Source: Spinacia oleracea
Lineage: Eukaryota; Streptophyta; Magnoliopsida; Caryophyllales; Amaranthaceae
Assembly (NCBI RefSeq): GCF_020520425.1
Contig: NC_079491.1
Location: 20,637,449-20,701,448 of the forward strand
Direction: 5' to 3'
Length of the DNA: 64,000 nt
A model generated the notes under the pieces. It worked only from the letters and a program-made list of their open reading frames with translations. It ran no database searches and had not been told where the DNA came from. Each line of letters starts with the position of its first letter. The stretch's first letter is position 1. The position numbers and the translations under genes were made by a program. This document shows positions 9,258 to 19,390 of the stretch, piece by piece.

Positions 9258-11048
9258 TTACAGTAGAGGACGATGTAGGCTCGAGTCCCCTGACTCGCCA
9301 TTTCCCCTGAAACCATATATAAATAAGTTACAGTCAAGAATTTATAGTATTAACCTTGAGTTTTTCACTGAAATTATTCAGCCGATTGTAGAAAAATACA
9401 ACCTAAGGTTTGTCTTTGAAGTATTAAATGTACACATGGAGTAAACAAAAGCCTAAATTTTTTGCCAAAAACATAATAAAAAATGATCAATATTAAAGAG
9501 AATTTCATAAACGTGACATTCAGAAACAGTTCCATTAGCATCAGCTAACTGCATATATTGTATTGGTAGTTGTTTAAGACCCTAATTATGTGATTCAGAT
9601 CGCTACAGAGTTGAATTCGAATACAGAAAGTAAACAACATATGTAAATCCCACCACTATGTACTCGATATCTCATTCATTTCCCGTGTATTATATTTTAT
9701 CATCGCGAGGACTGGGGTAAGATGCTGATACTATAATCAGATGGTTACAGTAGTACTTACATTGAGTGACATGTTGATTCAATATCAGTGTTGTTGGTGT
9801 CATTGTTGACCTTGCAACTGTGAAGATAACTTGGAGAAGAGGTAGCAGTATCCAAGAAATAGAGCAAAATTACCAACAAGCAGCTACAAGCCAACATTGT
9901 AATAGCGCCGAATATCCAGAGCAGAAGGGGGAAAGAAAAGTAGAAAGCTCTCAATCCCAGTGACCAAAACAAGCTGCCACGGTTCAACTGTTGGGAGACA
10001 TATTCAATAAACTCTTCTCTCCCTAGCTCGTCGCATGATGGTCGTACATTAATAAGGAAACTAACATGGGCAAAGTATCTGATAGTCTGCACATTGCAGA
10101 AGAATGCTACAAGGAAGCATATTAGAACTGATAAATACTTGGTTGTGTGTATTGTAAATATCAGATTACTTGAGCTGCTCACAATAGCACTTATCAGGGA
10201 ACTCAGAGTTATTGCTATTGTTGCTAATAGTGTTGCCGCCATTAGGTTGTTCCGTATTGTTTGTATAGCCAAAACACCATTCTTCCCTGGATCCTAAACA
10301 CAAATGTTTTTAGGTTAGCCTACTTGTATAGTTACTCTGACTCTACATTTCATTTTAAGTACTTGTATCGTGTACTCGATACTTGGACAAGGGTATGACA
10401 CAGTGTTGCGGTGACATCTATGAACTTCATGTTCGACCAAAACATGCAAAATTTTCCTAAATCTGCCTGAGTGCATGCCTGGGTATCACACTTGAAAAGT
10501 TGGACTAGTATCAAGTATATTCAACACTTTCAGTCAAGGAGTTTTTGGCCTAATGGTTAAGTCTAAGTGACTGTGTTTAATAGGTCACAGGTACGAACCC
10601 CCTCCGGCTAGCCAAATCGAAGAAACTTGTAAAACAGAATTAAAAATGACACAAAATCTACAGAGGCTAGCTTTTTTGCATCAAAAAAACAAACAGTATG
10701 CTATATTTTAAGCAAGATAACTCAACATAGTCCAATTTTGCAAGATTTCAATGGGGTTATCATAAAATAAATGGATAAAATTAGAAAATAAACCAGACTA
10801 ACAAATAATTGAAGGAAGAAGAGAAAGGAACAAACCTTCATCATATGGTGAACCCATTGGTGTCGGATAACCGCATTAAGGCCAACAACAGTTTTAAGAG
10901 GACGGCGAATAATGGCAAACACAAGCCATACATGATATATCACAAGGATTACTAATCCAGAAGGAACTAGTACAAAATCCAAGTACTCTTGATCATACAT
11001 CTTCAATATTTCTCTCAACTGTAAATTTAATTGTAGGAATTTGGTCAT
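9258..11048 (-). CDS. DUF599-family multi-pass membrane protein, gene A (three exons)
   Basis: Exons read on the minus strand: 11048-10836, 10293-9761 and 9306-9258; introns are GT-AG and in phase, giving about 264 codons. Exon 1 encodes a hydrophobic N-terminus ending IIRRPLKTVVGLNAVIRHQW; exon 2 starts DPGKNGVLAIQTIRNN. Exon 2 carries two to three strongly hydrophobic segments, the family's FFCNVQTIRYFAHVSFL stretch and RGSLFWSLGLRAFYFSFPLL. These features match the plant DUF599 family, whose biochemical role is unknown. The first ATG is at 11048, but the internal ATG at 11000 starts MYDQEYLDFVLVP, which aligns better with paralogues B and C, so the real protein may be 16 residues shorter. 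Exon 3 was added because both A and B have a conserved acceptor (ggtttcag) and a homologous short tail (GNGESGDSSLH here). Without it the protein stops at 9757. A SINE lies in intron 1. Confidence 0.8.
10538..10690 (+). mobile_element. tRNA-derived SINE in intron 1 of DUF599 gene A
   Basis: A-box-like tggcctaatggttaag at 10546-10561 and B-box-like ggtacgaacccc at 10590-10601 lie about 30 nt apart, as in a tRNA promoter. They are followed by unrelated sequence and a T/A-rich end (ttttttgcatcaaaaaaa). It is antisense to the host gene. A target-site duplication was not identified, so the limits are approximate. Confidence 0.55.
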
Positions 11049-11643
11049 TGTTATGTGCCAAACTGACTATAGTGCTTGACCATGTTTTAGAGATTGGCTA
11101 TTTGCTGCAGCAATAGACAAGATGCCAAGTGCCCCACGGCCCCCCACTTATAAGTATATCAATTGTTTCAAAAGTAATGGTTGGAGTTTGTCCATTTGGT
11201 TTGTAAGATTATGCTTTTGGTTTGAGGATAAGAGGTTGATTGATTGCCTTTATTTAATAATTTCATTTTGGAGGGAGCTGGATAAATGATTGTTATAAAA
11301 CAAGGACGTGTTATGGAAACTGATTTTGGCGAAAAGGCTACATGTTTGCGTCTACCAATGTCAAAAACTGACCCGATCCGAAAATCCGACCTGAACCGAC
11401 CAAACCCGTAACCAAGCATGACCAGATTTTTTTTGTAAAACAGGACAACGGAGGATTTGCGCGTTAAACTAGTGGAAAATTAAATTCCTTAAAGGGAACC
11501 AATTTATCAGCAATTAAACAATCAATTTTAGCACTAACCATTAAAAAGTGCTATCAGCTCAATTTGAAACAGGGGCAAACAGATTATATTAGTTGAGCAA
11601 AGGAGATTTATAGAAGAAAACAGTAAATAATTACCTATACAGG
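11049..11643. other. Spacer between DUF599 gene A and the gag-Kelch gene
   Basis: AT-rich, no coding region. It would hold the 5' flank of gene A and the 3' flank of the gag-Kelch frame, both on the minus strand. Purine/pyrimidine-rich gaccgatcc-like motifs near 11365-11410 resemble an old repeat. Confidence 0.35.
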
Positions 11644-13413
11644 CTAGACTGCAAGCTGGCCAAAAATTAGGTAGCATGAATCCAAAGGAGTACTCTGGAA
11701 AGAAACTGGAGTGACAAACACCTGACCACTGCCTGTGTTGCGCTGGACTTTGAATTGGACAGCAACAACAACGGTATGAGATTTAACATCTGGAGGATCA
11801 GCAAGATTGTGGAAGTAGCTAGTGAGGCACATGAAGCCATCACCCAAATCGTGAAAAACATGAAAATGATACACTGAGTAGTCATCCAACTCTGGGGTCA
11901 AGACAACATTCAACACTTGTTTCCGGTCTAAATCATAGGCCTGGATCATAGGCCTGGATTTACGGTCATAAGAATAGATAACCCCATCAACAAAAACCAT
12001 GGGGCCAAACCAGTCCCCATCAAAATCATCAACAAGGCACTCCCAACTAGCATCAGCTGGAGTGTATGAATAAATTGAAGAAGCGTCAGCTTGGTCGTAC
12101 TGAATAAGGATACGACCATTGACATGATCAGTTAAGATCGGAGGGCAAAGTTCATATTTGCCAGTAAACGATGGTGGTTTTGACAAAGGTTCCCATGTGT
12201 TGAGCTTAGGATCAAAAACCTCGGCGAAACACGGCCATTTAGAACTTCTAAAAACATAAATCTTACCACAAATTGTAACACAATTATAAGGATATATACC
12301 ATCGTTAAAAAGAGGAGGGGCTTTCTTCCAACCTATATCAGTCTTGGTCAAATCAAAATAAGACAAACCCTCGTGAATCTGAACTACCTCGTTCTCGGCA
12401 GGGATATAGTCGGAGTAATCTGAGGGATCAATTCCGCTTTGTGGCTTGCCAATAATATAAATTACTGATCCGATTGATAAAATAGAACCAATTCCACCAT
12501 CGTCTAACAATGTAGAGGGAGTTTTTGATAGTTCACCAGTGTTTATATCCAAACTCAGCAACTCACTGTGAGAACAACCAGAAATATCAACTGAATGCTT
12601 CTTATTCGTATAGTTGAGCACTACTCGAAATAAAATCCTCCTCTTCGCCTCCGATGGTTGGCTTCTTCGGACGTGAAAGCCAAGAGCCTCGATTGGCTTT
12701 TCTTCGGACTCCTGCTTAGCTTTGCGAACTTGCTCATCTTGAGTCACCAGTTGGTAAGCACGGTCAAGAGTAGGCAATGGGTCTTGTGAAAGAATGTTAG
12801 TGCACAGAGTAGCATAATAATCAGAATATAATCCCATTAAAAATTGATGAAGCTTTGATTGCTCTCGCCTAGCTTCGTGTATACTACCAGCAGTACATGA
12901 TTTACAACATGAACAAGAAATAATGGGCTCATAATTGTCAAGTTCTTCCCACAAAGTGTGTAATTTTCCATAGTAGGTAGATACTGACATTGTCTTGGTT
13001 TGTTCACACTTGGCAATAGAAGATTTCAATTGTTGTATTCTTGGGCCATTAGTTTGGGCAAAACGTTGCTTAAGGTGATCCCACAATTGTTTAGCATCAC
13101 GAAATTTAGACAGATTAGATTTTACCTCTGGATGAATGGTGTTTGTGATCCACGAAACAAGCATTGTGTTGATGGTAGTCCAGTCGGACTGAGTGAAAGG
13201 GGGTGTTGGCCCGGTGATTGTGCCGTCAAGAAACTCAAACTTGCGGCGTGCTTCAAGTGCCGTCTGTATATCAACAGACCAGTCATTGTAATTGTCATTA
13301 CGAAGGCGGTTTGGTGTTATAAAATCTCCGGGACGGTCTTGCGAGCCAAGAAAAAAAGGTGAATCTGGCTGAATTTTTCGTGGGGTTGGTGGAGGCGTTT
13401 CTTCGCCAGTCAT
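11644..13413 (-). CDS. Chimeric protein: copia Gag domain fused to a Kelch-like domain
   Basis: One uninterrupted 589-codon frame. Residues 1 to about 255 are a Ty1-copia Gag: RNDNYNDWSVDIQTALEARR near residue 38, the TMSVSTYYGKLHTLWEELDN region, a cysteine cluster CSCCKSC and HQFLMGLYSDYY, then EEKPIEALGFHVRR. From about residue 256 to the end the sequence has the beta-propeller style of Kelch or F-box-associated proteins: GSVIYIIG, CGKIYVF, EVFDPKLNTWEPL, FVDGVIYSYDR and IQAYDLDRKQ. No F-box, protease, integrase or reverse transcriptase is present. The ATG lies 18 nt inside a copia primer-binding site and LTR (13432-13679), so the retroelement leader would drive the fusion. Either a copia insertion plus deletion replaced the start of a Kelch gene, or the element captured a Kelch gene. 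Open-frame intactness suggests it is recent or selected; expression is unknown. Confidence 0.75.
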   Translation of the reverse strand: MTGEETPPPTPRKIQPDSPFFLGSQDRPGDFITPNRLRNDNYNDWSVDIQTALEARRKFEFLDGTITGPTPPFTQSDWTTINTMLVSWITNTIHPEVKSNLSKFRDAKQLWDHLKQRFAQTNGPRIQQLKSSIAKCEQTKTMSVSTYYGKLHTLWEELDNYEPIISCSCCKSCTAGSIHEARREQSKLHQFLMGLYSDYYATLCTNILSQDPLPTLDRAYQLVTQDEQVRKAKQESEEKPIEALGFHVRRSQPSEAKRRILFRVVLNYTNKKHSVDISGCSHSELLSLDINTGELSKTPSTLLDDGGIGSILSIGSVIYIIGKPQSGIDPSDYSDYIPAENEVVQIHEGLSYFDLTKTDIGWKKAPPLFNDGIYPYNCVTICGKIYVFRSSKWPCFAEVFDPKLNTWEPLSKPPSFTGKYELCPPILTDHVNGRILIQYDQADASSIYSYTPADASWECLVDDFDGDWFGPMVFVDGVIYSYDRKSRPMIQAYDLDRKQVLNVVLTPELDDYSVYHFHVFHDLGDGFMCLTSYFHNLADPPDVKSHTVVVAVQFKVQRNTGSGQVFVTPVSFQSTPLDSCYLIFGQLAV

Positions 13414-13431
13414 GATTAATGAAATTTGCTT

Positions 13432-13443
13432 GCTCCGATACCA
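13432..13443 (-). other. Copia primer-binding site
   Basis: Read on the minus strand this is TGGTATCGGAGC, one base off the usual complement of initiator tRNA-Met used by copia elements (TGGTATCAGAGC). It directly follows the LTR end and precedes the gag start codon. Confidence 0.75.
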
Positions 13444-13679
13444 TGTAAACTATATTGAATATGCAAATCTTGAGTTATTCTTATTGATCGACCAGAATAT
13501 ATAGCTGTTATAACGGATGCAAAGAAAGAATAAAGAACGTAATAAAGAACACACAGAATTTAACGTACGTCCACAGGAAGATAGGTTATGACCTAGAGAG
13601 TTTATATAGTACTCTCCAGACAGATGCGGAAAAGCCCAGAAAATAGGCCCAAAACAGATAACCCTAGTCCAGAATAACA
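13444..13679 (-). mobile_element. 5' LTR of a truncated copia element (236 bp)
   Basis: On the minus strand it begins TGTTATTCTGG and ends AGTTTACA, directly against the primer-binding site. It contains a TATA-like tttatatagtac near 13600 (plus-strand reading). No matching second LTR exists on the far side of the Kelch domain, so the element is not complete. It probably provides the promoter of the gag-Kelch frame. Confidence 0.65.
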
Positions 13680-14570
13680 CATACCGTAAAGTTGCATATT
13701 AGGCAACCTCTACAACCAACATACGAAATTAGCTAGGAATAGAAAATCTAGAACTAAACTATCCTAATGAAATACTACCATAAACATATTACAAACTTTT
13801 AAGTAGGGCTTTACACAAAAGACCACTGGTGTCATATCAGTTAAAGAATAAAATCAATTAGTTAAACACTAAAATCAATTAGTTAAACAATAAAATTAAT
13901 AAGTTAAGACCTAAAACTAATTAGTTAAGAAATGAAACCAATTAATTAAACAATCGAAGTGGTATTTTCGGTAAGGCGGTCTTACACAAAAGTTACCATA
14001 AACATATACTCCGTATTTCCTAATAACAATAATATTCCTTAACAATTGGCCATAACCCTTTGACGGTTCTGGGGATAGCCAAAAATCAAATAGCACACAC
14101 AATGACAGCTGAAATTCGTCAAAAAGCAGTTAGCACTTAGCAGAGCATGAAAGAAAATTGAAAACCCAAAACAATTTCAAACAGAATAAATTTAACATAA
14201 TTCACAAAACCCCGTCAAACTACGAGCTCAACCTAACCCCAACAAAACAAGACTAAACTGAAAAAAATTGGTTCTAAGTCGAACAATTTTTTTTAGCAAA
14301 TAAGAATATTAGATTTTAAGTTTAAATAAGGGAATTAAGTTTGAGCAACAAATGAAGGCAAGAAATTGACCTGCTGGATTTTTTATTTACTGGATCTCGA
14401 ACAATTGGTGAAACGGTTGTATTGATGAGAGTGAGGAAACAATAGGAGAAGACGGCTAGGGTTTCATAACATAGTACTGGAAAATTCCTAATTCATGTCA
14501 GCTTAGATTCTTAAAAACCAACCTTCAACCAAAAAAAAATCCAAAGAACACTACTGTCATACGGTCCTAC
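13680..14570. other. Intergenic; no gene recognised
   Basis: AT-rich. Tandem imperfect copies of a unit containing aaaatcaattagttaaac occur at about 13845-13950. If the Kelch gene once had its own 5' end, it should lie here on the minus strand, but no matching exon is seen. Confidence 0.35.
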
Positions 14571-14663
14571 AGATACTCCCTCCGTTCATAGGGCCTGCTT
14601 TTTATTTTGGGTGTCTATAAATGTCGTGCTTATTTTTATAATCACAAATTCTTATTTACAATG

Positions 14664-14948
14664 GGTGTACAATAAATATTGTACACCGAAGTAAAAGTTG
14701 ACTTAAAATGCTTTAAAGTTACATTTATATATGTAAAAGTTATCTATTTTTTAATGATAAATTTTTCATTTGAATAAAAAATTATTTCTTCAAAATCACT
14801 AATAATGTATAAATTAATCATTTAACCCTTTAAAATGTTTATCTATCAACTTTTTAATTTTATAATATAAAAGTTACAGAAAAATAGGTTAAAGTTACGA
14901 AAAACTGCATAAAAGTTATCTTGGTGTACAATAAATTTATTGTACACC
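14664..14948. repeat. Segment bracketed by two near-identical palindromes; possible MITE
   Basis: A 24-bp palindrome at 14664-14687 (ggtgtacaat, aaat, attgtacacc) and a 26-bp version at 14923-14948 (ggtgtacaata...tattgtacacc) enclose about 235 bp of AT-rich DNA. The arrangement suggests a small fold-back or MITE-like element whose ends are themselves palindromic. A partial Stowaway-like end (ctccctccgttcat) lies just upstream at 14576. Confidence 0.4.
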
Positions 14949-14984
14949 TTGTGCGCGCAAGACCTTTTGTTTTATAATTTTTTA

Positions 14985-15091
14985 GGAAAAATTACTTTTA
15001 ATAATCCAACCTTTAAGCCATTAGCCAAAATTAATCCAAACTTTTGATTATTTTTTATTAATCCAAGCTTTATACCCCTTTAACCTTTGTT
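14985..15091 (+). repeat. Left terminal inverted repeat of the Pack-MULE
   Basis: 107 bp starting ggaaaaattacttttaataa. It is the reverse complement of 16583-16689 apart from about one mismatch (aaacttttg here against aaccttttg there). Confidence 0.9.
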
Positions 15092-15341
15092 ACTCCAAAA
15101 AACTGGTCTGCTAAAAAGGTCAAAAATATCTGTTGACCTTTGGTTATTTTGGTTTCCCTCCTAAAATCGTATTCTTCATTACTCTCTCTCACCCACCACA
15201 TTCAATACTGTCCTTTTACACCACCCCCCCGCCATAACTGCTTACAATTGTGACGCACGACTGTACCCGATGACATCCTCCTCCATTTGAAGAAAAAAGC
15301 GAACGGTGCTCTGAAAATCGCAGACTTTGCATACATGTTAA

Positions 15342-16103
15342 TCAAGGAATTCGCCACTGGATTAAATACTCAAAACCACTCTTTATCACTTCCGCATGAA
15401 CTTGACTCCCTTTAACAATCATATAATATTCCGACAAAGCCCCGAATACAGCTGCATAAGTAAAAGGGTTAGGCCTGATCCCTTCCTTTCCCATCCGAGT
15501 GAATACCTCTAATGCTTGTTCTACCAATCCATGTCGCACATATTCGGAAAGCAAAGAAGTCCAAGTAACCACATTTTTCACCTCCATTTCATCAAACACA
15601 CGCTTTCCATCTTTCACATTATCAAACTTCATATGCATATCAACTAAAGAAGTACCCACACTACCATCCACCCCCAAACCCGATTTAATGCAATGGCAAT
15701 GTAATTGTTTTCCAACAATCTGATTATTTGAAACACCAGACACCTTCAGTGCACAAGATAGGCTCGACCCATTATTCACCAAACCTAACCTATGAATTTC
15801 AAAGAATAAATTCAAAGCTTCCACATTCTTATTACTGCGAGAATATTCAAAGAGTAAGTGATTGTAAGTAACAACTTTTGAATCAGACATTGCATCGAAC
15901 AGTTGGTGTGCATTATGTCCCAATTGAGATTGATGGTCACCAATTGGAGTTTGGGGATCATAAGCAATGCCATGTAAGTGATATGTATTCTGGGTTTCAA
16001 ACAAAATTTGTGGGTGTCTCAAAAAAATTGAAGCTTGCTTAAATTTGACTTCTGCAAGTCTGTTGTAAGGAGTTCTGAAGAGAAGCATTGTAATGAAGAC
16101 CAC
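15342..16103 (-). pseudogene. Captured N-terminal fragment of a PLS-class pentatricopeptide repeat gene
   Basis: A 253-codon frame encodes a transit-like basic start, then PPR motifs: VVTYNHLLFEYSRSNKNVEA, KQLHCHCIKSGLGVDGSVGT, VFDEMEVKNVVTWTSLLSEY and EGIRPNPFTYAAVFGALSE. The order and wording recall the start of the Arabidopsis protein At2g27610, an organelle-targeted PLS PPR, from memory and not from a search. Full members of that group run to some 800-900 residues, so about two thirds are missing. The frame ends in a short non-PPR tail (EYLIQWRIP) where the capture boundary was crossed. It lies entirely within the Pack-MULE. It could be transcribed and give a truncated protein or small RNAs, but is best treated as a captured pseudogene. 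Confidence 0.85.
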
Positions 16104-16582
16104 AATTAGCTACATATTGCACATCATTTCAGAGTAGAGTAATAGATGACGAAAACCCAAGTGGGCAAGAACACACATACAATCTCCAATGAGTTAGTTG
16201 TATACATATTTCAAGCTTCTCCTGTTTTTCACCAAATATTCACAGACTCATACAGAGTGATGAATTCGATCAAACAAATTTTTTATTTTTTTTGGTCATC
16301 TATTTCTCTCCTACTTTTACCTTTTACGGTATATCTCTTCTAATTTCAAAAGGTCTTACATGTACAAAAAAAATGGTGGAAGAAGCTATTTGCAGTGGTG
16401 ATGGTGAACGAAGGGGAGGAAGAGGTTGAAGGAGATGAGCAGGGGAAGGAAATAAGGGCCGGGATGGATGACCAGAATTGAGGTTTTTTAAAGAATAACG
16501 GTGGAAATGGGTCCCACAATAACGGTACAATGCCACGTCATTGGTAATGACCGGCTAAGCTTGTTGGTAACTTGTAAGGTGC

Positions 16583-16689
16583 AACAAAGGTTAAAGGGGT
16601 ATAAAGCTTGGATTAATAAAAAATAATCAAAAGGTTGGATTAATTTTGGCTAATGGCTTAAAGGTTGGATTATTAAAAGTAATTTTTCC
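16583..16689 (-). repeat. Right terminal inverted repeat of the Pack-MULE
   Basis: Mirror image of 14985-15091. It ends gtaatttttcc and is followed by the 9-bp duplication aatttttta. Confidence 0.9.
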
Positions 16690-16739
16690 AATTTTTTATT
16701 TATCAATTAATTTTTTTTCAACATATCCTTATCTAGATT

Positions 16740-17000
16740 TGGCAAATGAATCGTTTGGATCGGTTTAGATTGGGTCATTTTGGTTCACTTTCAATTCAGA
16801 TCGGATTTGGGTATGGGTCAAGTCCATTCGGATTTCAGATTTCATTCGATTTTTGATGGTCGAATTTGGGTCAGGACTTTAGGTCAATATCGGATCATTA
16901 TCGGTTCGGTTCATATCGAACCAGATCATATCATATCGATTTTTTTCGGGCTAGATCGATTTTTTTCGGGCTAGATCGATTTTTTCCGGATAAATTGGAC
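16740..17000. repeat. Degenerate tgg/atcgg-rich repeat with a 20-bp tandem array
   Basis: The stretch is built of variations on cggttt/atcggatt. At 16935-16990 a 20-bp unit, gatcgatttttttcgggcta, repeats about 2.8 times. Similar degenerate ggttcgg-type sequence flanks the hAT element at 3.3-4.4 kb. Confidence 0.5.
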
Positions 17001-17139
17001 TTTTCAGGTTTCAAGTTTTGATTTGATGATTTATCTTTAGATTTGGTCATTATTAAAAAAATATTAATTTTTTTTTTTAATATTATTATCATGTAACAAT
17101 ATCTCTTACAAAATAATTAAGGGATAAACGTATACGCTT

Positions 17140-17480
17140 CGAGATTACTGGTTTGTATGGGAATTATAGTAAACCATAAGGGTTACATTTTCACATTGTT
17201 ACTGGTTTACTGTATGGAAATTATATCCAAGTGTTTTATTGGATTGTTGAGTCATGTAGTGTCGGTCATCTTGTAACCCTCCTCTATATAAAGGGAAGTA
17301 GTCAAGAGTAGAAGACAGAGTGCTTGGAGAGTCCTCTAGAGCAGCATACTTGCATTGAGGGACAGATTGACATTTCCATCTCTCTTGGAGCAAAGCAACT
17401 CTAGTTTTCTTCTTGTATTTAGATTCTTAAGTGTTGTAAGCTTTTCAAGTTTAATAAAATCCTTTTTTCAAAAGGGAACG
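17140..17480 (+). mobile_element. Possible solo LTR or LTR fragment
   Basis: The stretch has promoter and terminator features in LTR order: ctatataaaggga (TATA-like) at about 17283, a transcribed-looking middle, and tttaataaaatcc (polyadenylation-like) at about 17451. A short inverted or duplicated motif, tactggtttact/agtaaacca, is near its start. No primer-binding site or target duplication could be fixed. A single-exon host gene promoter is an alternative. Confidence 0.3.
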
Positions 17481-19390
17481 TTATCCATTTGAACCTTATG
17501 TCTTAAATAAATTATTTTCTTGTTTAGAAGACCATCATTTAAAAACCACCAAATTAGATAGAGACTACGATCAGAGGTAGGAAACGAATTGATATTTGTT
17601 GTGCTTGATCTAAGGAAGGCAAGGTTAAGGTTAGCTACCTTTATAAAGCCGGAAGCTGAGAAAACGTCGGAGTATCCAGTGCCAACTACGTTCAGGTATC
17701 GGCCCAACCTCTCTATCTGGTCTACTGTTGCGAAGCATGGTGAGCTTATAAGCACAGAAAGTTATTTACGTAGGATATAAGTAGTAGAATTGTGATAGTT
17801 AGTACCTTAAAAGTCTTAAAAGTAAATCAGTACGTTTGAATTGCCAAATAAAGTTACTTTTAAAAAATGTATTTTGTTTTATAGCTACTTGCTATTAAGT
17901 ATTTGATACTGTCAAACATCTTGTGTTTACCGTCATAATTATAGTTATACTGTCAAAGTTCGAGTAATAACTATCAAAATTATTCAAAGTAACCAGCGAC
18001 ATATTTGTCCACCAGTAACCAGCGGCCTAGGGTACCTGCCTTCTCTTGTACTTCGTAGATGTTTATTTCCATGACACAATTTGAGACAGTCTTCTCTCAA
18101 TAGTCAATACTAGACACGAACTGATCTAAAGTAAGACAATAAAATATATTTTCACTAATGACCTTTCTATATGTACTACTGAACTAAAGTAAGACAATAA
18201 ATCTATATAATATACTTAAAGAGAGGAAATCAATGTGGTGATGACATTTGTCACTCATTGATTGGCCTCTCTTTTAATATTAAAAATAAAGTTAAAAAAA
18301 TAAAATTAAACAACAAATATTTTACAACACAATAATATAACGTAATATATGTACTTACTGTATTTTATGGTAACAAAAACTAATATGGAAAAATACATAA
18401 AGAATTAAAAGATACATCAATATTTTTACTAACTTATATATAGGATTTCCTATATATGTATACATAATCAAATTCTACACATAATCTAATTCAAACATAC
18501 ATCGCATATATCAGGATAAGTATTTGAAGTTTATACGGTTTATAACAGCCATATACTACGTATAACTACCGTATAATCTATTCAGCTTATGAATTAACCC
18601 TGAGTTTACCATTTATACGCTTGGCCTAAACTTTTGACAGGCATTTGACTGTTATTCTAGGTTTTACATACATGGTATAGAAAATAAATTTCCAGTTAAC
18701 AAATATAACTGATTCATCACCAGTTAACAATAAATTTGAGATCTTTATACACATCATTTAACGTTAAGATACATTCTTCAAAATCTGACATTTGACACAA
18801 TTCCCGGAAATATTAAGTTTTAATAGTTGTAATATATAAAATCTTAGTGCATACAGAGTGTAATTTAAACATTTTAACTATAATAATTAAGTTTTATTTA
18901 AAAGTGGTAAGCGTTAAAGATAAGATTTTAAATGCTCAATAAATTATACATTCGCCAAGACATTATAGTTGTAAATATGACAATCGTCCTACAATAAAAT
19001 AATTACGAAGTATCATATTTCATAAAAAAAAATACGTAAAACCTTCTAATTACGTATAGTAATAATCGATTATAATACAAAACTAGATTATATCCCGTGC
19101 ACACACATACTCCGTATATTCTAAAATTATTATTGGACCGGCCATACTGTTTACTAGCTCCGTATAAAATATTTCTCCCCCTAAATCTAATGTATAATTA
19201 ATAAATATCGAAAGTACATATATATTGATTGAATCATTTAATATGAAATTTTCGTCCTACTACGTTTACGTATATCATATGCTTAATAAATTTGATCAAA
19301 ATAATGATTAAATATATTTGTCATTATTGATATACCGATTTGATTAAAGTATTTGCAAAATAATTTTGAACAAATTATTATTATGTGATA
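17481..19390. other. Intergenic; mostly very AT-rich
   Basis: A 63-codon plus-strand frame at 17589-17780 (containing VPTTFRYRPNLSIWSTVAKH) is less AT-biased than its surroundings but matches nothing I know. At 19083-19105 actagattatatcccgtgcac resembles a minus-strand Helitron 3' end (CTAG plus half of a hairpin). The rest shows no features. Confidence 0.35.

Larger units (their letters stand above)
14985..16689. mobile_element. Pack-MULE carrying a PPR gene fragment (1705 bp)
   Basis: Terminal inverted repeats of 107 bp (14985-15091 and 16583-16689) differ at about one position and start ggaaaaattac. They are flanked by an exact 9-bp target-site duplication, aatttttta, at 14976-14984 and 16690-16698. 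Long inverted repeats and a 9-bp duplication define Mutator-like elements. The interior has no transposase; it contains about 760 bp of PPR coding sequence plus flanking DNA. This is the definition of a Pack-MULE, a non-autonomous element that captured host gene sequence. Confidence 0.9.

Noticed and set aside
9240-9310. tRNA-like B-box (ggctcgagtcccc)
   Set aside because: The stretch is exon 3 of DUF599 gene A. No A-box or acceptor stem is present at the right distance.
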